Source: Pararhizobium sp. A13
GTDB lineage: Bacteria > Pseudomonadota > Alphaproteobacteria > Rhizobiales > Rhizobiaceae
NCBI RefSeq assembly: GCF_040126305.1
Contig: NZ_CP149511.1
Location: forward strand, 1,240,001 to 1,304,000
Direction of reading: 5' to 3'
Length of the DNA stretch: 64,000 bases
Both the position numbers and the translations under genes were made by a program. The notes under the pieces were generated by a model. It was not told the origin of the DNA, did no database searches, and saw nothing but the letters and a program-made list of their open reading frames with translations. The number at the start of each line of letters is the position of its first letter. Position 1 is the first letter of the stretch. Positions 60,943-64,000 of the stretch are shown here, piece after piece.

Positions 60943-61773
60943 ATGGCCTCCATCCGCAGGCTTATCAGCCGTTACCCGCTCATTGCGTTTTTCGCCATCG
61001 CTTACATCCTGACCTGGCTCGGCTGGATCCTGCCGGAGCGGATCTATGCCGGCACGCTCCTCTCCGGCGCGCTCGCCTTGCCTTTCCTCCTCATGGTGCC
61101 CGGTCCGCTCTACGCGGCCCTGATCGTGACCGCGATCACCGGAGGTAAGCCCGGCGTCGGCGCACTCCTTAAGAAGTTCACCATCTGGCGGGTGGGCTGG
61201 GGATGGTTTGCTGTCGTCCTGATCATCGCGCCGGTGATCGGCGTGACGCCCGCTTATCTGAACATGGTCTTCGGCGGGCCGAACCCCACGGCGGCGTTGA
61301 TCGCTTCAATGCCGACCATTCTGATGATGTTCGCCATTCGCCTCGTCAATCCCCTCGACGGACCGATGCAGGAAGAACTCGGCTGGCGTGGCTTCGCCCT
61401 CCCGCGTTTGCAGGAACGGCACTTGCCGCTCGTCGCGAGCGCCATCCTCGGCGTGCTGGTTGTCATCTGGCACGTGCCGCTCGTCCTCCTCGACATGCTG
61501 CCAGCTTATGCACTGTTTGGGACCTTCGCCTTCACGATCGTGTTCGGCTGGCTCTTCAACAACACCAAGGGCAGTGTGCTCATGACCTTGATCGCCCACG
61601 CCGCAGACGGCTTGGTCATCACCGGCAATCTCGGCCTGAACGCGATCGACAGCGAACGCCACATCATGCTGCTGGTTGCGACGTGGTGTGTGACTGCGCT
61701 GGTCGTTGTTATCCTCTATGGGCCGACGCTTACCCGCAAGCCGAATACCCACGTGCCCCCGAAACCAACCTAG
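60943..61773 (+). CDS. CPBP family intramembrane metalloprotease
   Basis: The start at 60943 (AGAGGA upstream) gives 276 residues; the longer frame from 60751 is not supported. Eight or so hydrophobic segments carry the CPBP motifs: QEELGWRGFALPRLQ with Glu144-Glu145 and the Arg, HVPLVLLDM, and a later His in LIAHAADGLVITG. These match Rce1/CAAX-type glutamic proteases, including bacterial bacteriocin self-immunity proteins. The substrate is unknown. It is flanked on both sides by IS1182-type end sequences, which suggests it was moved as a passenger. Confidence 0.88.
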   Translation: MASIRRLISRYPLIAFFAIAYILTWLGWILPERIYAGTLLSGALALPFLLMVPGPLYAALIVTAITGGKPGVGALLKKFTIWRVGWGWFAVVLIIAPVIGVTPAYLNMVFGGPNPTAALIASMPTILMMFAIRLVNPLDGPMQEELGWRGFALPRLQERHLPLVASAILGVLVVIWHVPLVLLDMLPAYALFGTFAFTIVFGWLFNNTKGSVLMTLIAHAADGLVITGNLGLNAIDSERHIMLLVATWCVTALVVVILYGPTLTRKPNTHVPPKPT

Positions 61774-61833
61774 AGCGTAGGCCGTTCCTGGCGCAAATGA
61801 ACAGTCTCTCAGATGGCCCCGCGCACGACCGCT

Positions 61834-62006
61834 TTTCCACCGAGCCTGTATGAAAACGCCCGGATATGGTAGTCTTTTCCGAGTTGAGCGGGGGATTCGG
61901 CATGGTGGGTTTCATCGAGGGGAAGGACCGCCGGGAACAGCTTCTCCTGCCGGATTGCCTTGATGATTGTGTCGCTGAAGACAGCCCGGTGCGCGTCGTG
62001 GACGGC
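61834..62006 (+). pseudogene. IS1182-type transposase, 5' remnant
   Basis: After an end-like sequence (61834-61858) the frame MVGFIEGKDRREQLLLPDCL followed by DDCVAEDSPVRVVD matches the start of IS1182-family transposases (normally FIEGxDRxQ..LFPxxLDDYVxEDNPVRVID). It breaks off there and joins unrelated DNA. Less than 50 codons remain of about 450. Confidence 0.75.
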
Positions 62007-62066
62007 TCTAGGGATGCGGCTCTACCGTCTGCAGCGTCATCCTGCATTCCTCACGCTGCCCACGCT

Positions 62067-62549
62067 CTATTTGGGAAACCCATATTTCTCAGTAATTCTC
62101 CAAAAGCACCGATTTATGTCAATCAATGACTTTATGCTCTCCTTGATCCGATTGATCTCGTGATCATCAAGCTCTTCGATCTTGCCGTATTTTATCTCGT
62201 CCCTGCTCTCGAAAATCCGCATCGACTGCGTAAGTCCCCGGCCGCTGTCCGGATCAAACGAATAGATACAGTGATTGTACTTGTTCCGGAGCTTGGCCTC
62301 CTCGGACAAGCGCCTTGTCGCGTCCAGAATTTCGTTTCGGCAAGCGGCCGGGGTTTTTTGCATCTTTGCCAGACGCTCCACGAGATCAATCCGTGCGCGC
62401 GGAGTGTTCAGCGTTAGAAAGATGACGATTGCCGTCTCCTTGTCCGACAATGCGAGCCCGGCGATCATGTGAATGAGGAGGCTTTCAGTATTTGTCCAGG
62501 TATAATTCAATTGCCCCAGCAGGAGCAGGATGTCCTGGAATTTACGCAT
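62067..62549 (-). CDS. Conserved hypothetical protein, helical
   Basis: The 160-residue protein starts at 62549 (MRKFQDILLLLGQLNYTWTN). TESLLIHMIAGLALSDKETA, IVIFLTLNTPRARIDLVERL and LRNKYNHCIYSFDPDSGRGL recall a widespread rhizobial hypothetical family of mostly helical soluble proteins. I know no function for it. Its start overlaps the stop of the small upstream gene, so the two are probably coupled. Confidence 0.7.
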   Translation of the reverse strand: MRKFQDILLLLGQLNYTWTNTESLLIHMIAGLALSDKETAIVIFLTLNTPRARIDLVERLAKMQKTPAACRNEILDATRRLSEEAKLRNKYNHCIYSFDPDSGRGLTQSMRIFESRDEIKYGKIEELDDHEINRIKESIKSLIDINRCFWRITEKYGFPK

Positions 62550-62775
62550 TGCCGCTAGGCACCAGACCGTCGCGCCAACGAGGGTGGCCGTCCGGCGGGT
62601 CGGCGGCATGCCGCACACTCAGACAAGGCAATTCCCGCTCGATAGCCGCCGCCATCGCTCCGGATATGACATCAGCAGAGCCGACAGACAAAAGTGTGCG
62701 CAGATAAGGCCTTGCCTTCAAGGAGGCCGCCAAATCCGCGCTGACGTCTTGTACGCGAGGCGCAGTAGGCATCAT
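62542..62775 (-). CDS. Small hypothetical protein upstream of the helical protein
   Basis: The 77-residue frame starts at 62775 (GGGGAGG 8 bases upstream): MMPTAPRVQDVSADLAASLK, ARPYLRTLLSVGSADVISGA, then ERELPCLSVRHAADPPDGHP. Its stop overlaps the start of the next gene (ATGCGTAA), a pattern of translational coupling. No family is recognised. Confidence 0.45.
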   Translation of the reverse strand: MMPTAPRVQDVSADLAASLKARPYLRTLLSVGSADVISGAMAAAIERELPCLSVRHAADPPDGHPRWRDGLVPSGNA

Positions 62776-63590
62776 CTGGCTTGCCTCCCCGGATGTGGTA
62801 TCGCGGCGGGCGCCAACAGGTGCTCTCTCCGCCCTCTCAAAACCGTAAACCAAAGAGCCTCGGTTAGGAATAGACCGAAGGAACTACCCAGTGGGCGTTC
62901 GCGCGCCCTCTGAGAGCTGAAGCAGCGTTCAGCACTAAGAGGCAGCTGGGAATAGGATCTACCTCTTTTGGTGCATCTTGCCCGAAAATACTTGACTCAA
63001 GCTGGCGACCGACCTGTCACATGATATTCCATGACCGATGATCCCTGATCGTGCGCACGCGTATCGCGGCACGGAACCCCATCCGTCGGAAAACGTAAGT
63101 ATGTTTATCCCATCAGGAAAACGCGGTTTTCATGTGCGTGCGCACTCCTGCCCGCACCAGGCGGGCAACAGGTTTCATTAATCCGCCCCCTACAACTCTC
63201 AGCTCCCTGTGGGTGGAAGTGGTCGTCCGTAAGAGACTGCTAACGCGCCTCGTTCCACCTGAGAACCCACGCGCAGCGAGGGTACTAGCTCTAAAGAGCA
63301 ACTTACCTTCTCCGGGCAATGTGCCCAGTCTTTGGGTTGCGGCTTGCGTCTAAAGGCCGCTTGGGGATGCGTCGGCTCAGTGTAGCGAGCCTTCAGACGA
63401 GCCCTCTCAATCAACTTTTCTGGGAGGATTATTCAATCAAAAGATCACGACTATGCAAGCAGGAGTAAGCGGTCTTGCGATGCATGTCCGCTTTTCGCGC
63501 AATAGTTCAATTTCAACATCTGCGTGGTCAAGACCGTATAGAAGATGAATGACGGTCAAGCTGTCGCGGATCCAGACAAAGGACACGACA
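62776..63590. other. Gene-free stretch rich in inverted repeats
   Basis: The 815 bp hold no convincing gene. From 63120 to 63420 many stems can form on either strand: TGCCCGC/GCGGGCA, GGTGGAA/TTCCACC across 40 bases, GCTCT/AGAGC inside GAGGGT/ACCTTCTC, GGGCA/TGCCC, and GGCTC/GAGCC. This suggests a structured RNA, perhaps a leader or an RNA gene, but I recognise no known family. No T-run ends it on the plus strand. Confidence 0.4.
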
Positions 63591-64000
63591 ATGTCGGACA
63601 AGTTCAGGAATAACTACGATCTCTACGACGGCGACCAGGAACAGGAACAGGAACAGGAGCAGGAGCAGGAGCAGGAGCAGAGCAGTGAATCGGAGAACTA
63701 CAACCTAAACGGCAACGGCAATCTCAACGGCAATGGGAACCTCAACCTTAACGGTAACGGCAACCTGAATGGCAATGCCAATTACAACACCAGTGAGAAC
63801 ACCAACGAAAACGTCAATACGACAACCGTCGACGTCGGTGTGACGGTGGATGTTGGGTTGGAAGGCTACCTGCCCAGTGACGATGACTTCGCCGACATCG
63901 ATGTCAGCGGTGGCAGCTCCATCGACGGTCTATTCAACATCAGGTTCGACGACATTCTTAACGATGCCCTGGACGGCGCCGGAAACGACGTCGCAAACGT
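63591..64000 (+). CDS. Low-complexity Glu/Gln and Asn/Gly repeat protein, C-terminus off the window
   Basis: The gene starts at 63591 (AAGGA 7 bases upstream) and is open to the window end (136 codons). After MSDKFRNNYDLYDGDQ come seven Glu-Gln dipeptides. A tract of NLNGNGNLNGNGNLNLNGNG type follows, then Asn/Thr-rich sequence and a hydrophobic-alternating VDVGVTVDVGLEGYL segment. No signal peptide is visible. Such repeats suggest a filamentous or surface-adhesive protein, but the family is not known to me. The upstream repeat GGTCAAG (twice, 26 bp apart) may belong to its promoter. Confidence 0.75.
   Translation, partial: MSDKFRNNYDLYDGDQEQEQEQEQEQEQEQSSESENYNLNGNGNLNGNGNLNLNGNGNLNGNANYNTSENTNENVNTTTVDVGVTVDVGLEGYLPSDDDFADIDVSGGSSIDGLFNIRFDDILNDALDGAGNDVAN

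Noticed and set aside
63040..63150. Group II intron start (GTGCG) in the structured stretch
   Set aside because: No domain V sequence and no reverse transcriptase gene are present nearby.
63600..63800. CRISPR-like periodic repeats
   Set aside because: The periodicity is of codon size (GAACAG, GGCAAC) within an open frame; there are no spacers.

Overview
The window looks like part of a large accessory replicon (plasmid or integrated plasmid-like region) of a rhizobium-type alphaproteobacterium (Rhizobium, Ensifer, Agrobacterium or Mesorhizobium relatives). This is inferred from its GC-rich, densely coding DNA and its families: BA14K, DUF1127 with the YjiS-like tail, DUF2277, a MobC plus MOBP-like relaxase pair, and the DUF1173/WGR/DUF2958/DUF736/DUF2493/Toprim/DUF932/ParB-like set often carried by rhizobial plasmids. 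I found no repABC genes, rRNA, tRNA or CRISPR array.

Layout. (1) 1-5.7 kb: a PucR-type regulator running off the left edge, a DUF1185 protein, an Lrp/AsnC regulator, and a semialdehyde dehydrogenase with a class III aminotransferase, which form an amino-acid or GABA-like catabolic operon. (2) 5.9-9.2 kb: a truncated HipA-like gene, a GlxA-type regulator divergent from a DJ-1/isonitrile-hydratase-like enzyme, an HD-domain protein and a dinB fragment. (3) 9.4-13.6 kb: an Lrp regulator divergent from diaminopropionate ammonia-lyase and two M20 amidohydrolases. (4) 13.7-18.4 kb: a mobilisation region with a small membrane protein, relaxase and mobC on the minus strand, a strong oriT candidate (10-bp inverted repeat next to a TATCCTG/C nick motif), then a ParA/VirC1-like ATPase and a small DNA-binding-like protein on the plus strand. 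(5) 18.2-29.4 kb: the plasmid accessory module, including one intact and one broken toxin-antitoxin pair. If the nick is placed correctly, this block is the leading region that enters the recipient first. Its minus-strand genes would use the transferred strand as template, and almost every one has a DNA hairpin just upstream of its ribosome binding site.

(6) 29.5-49 kb: small hypotheticals, an MFS exporter, DUF1127, a DHFR-like protein, DUF2277, a run of oxidoreductase/hydrolase/LysR genes, BA14K, a class I/II aminotransferase, a FabMG-like protein, an SDR/HxlR divergent pair, a winged-helix TPR protein, an aldo/keto reductase, and a DUF4142-cupredoxin-ECF sigma operon. Two intergenic stretches look like small RNA genes. 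(7) 49-64 kb: a dienelactone-hydrolase-like gene, a deletion scar joining a headless LysR gene to a headless, frameshifted MFS gene, an intradiol-dioxygenase-like protein, an MscS channel, an RND efflux pair, a peroxiredoxin, a CPBP protease between IS1182-type end remnants, two overlapping hypotheticals, a strongly self-complementary non-coding stretch, and an Asn/Gly and Glu/Gln repeat protein cut by the window end.

The most notable parts are the oriT candidate, the hairpin-per-gene pattern of the putative leading region, the diaminopropionate catabolic cluster and the two small RNA candidates. Much of the remaining accessory DNA shows decay: partial IS elements, gene fragments, frameshifts and partial duplications.
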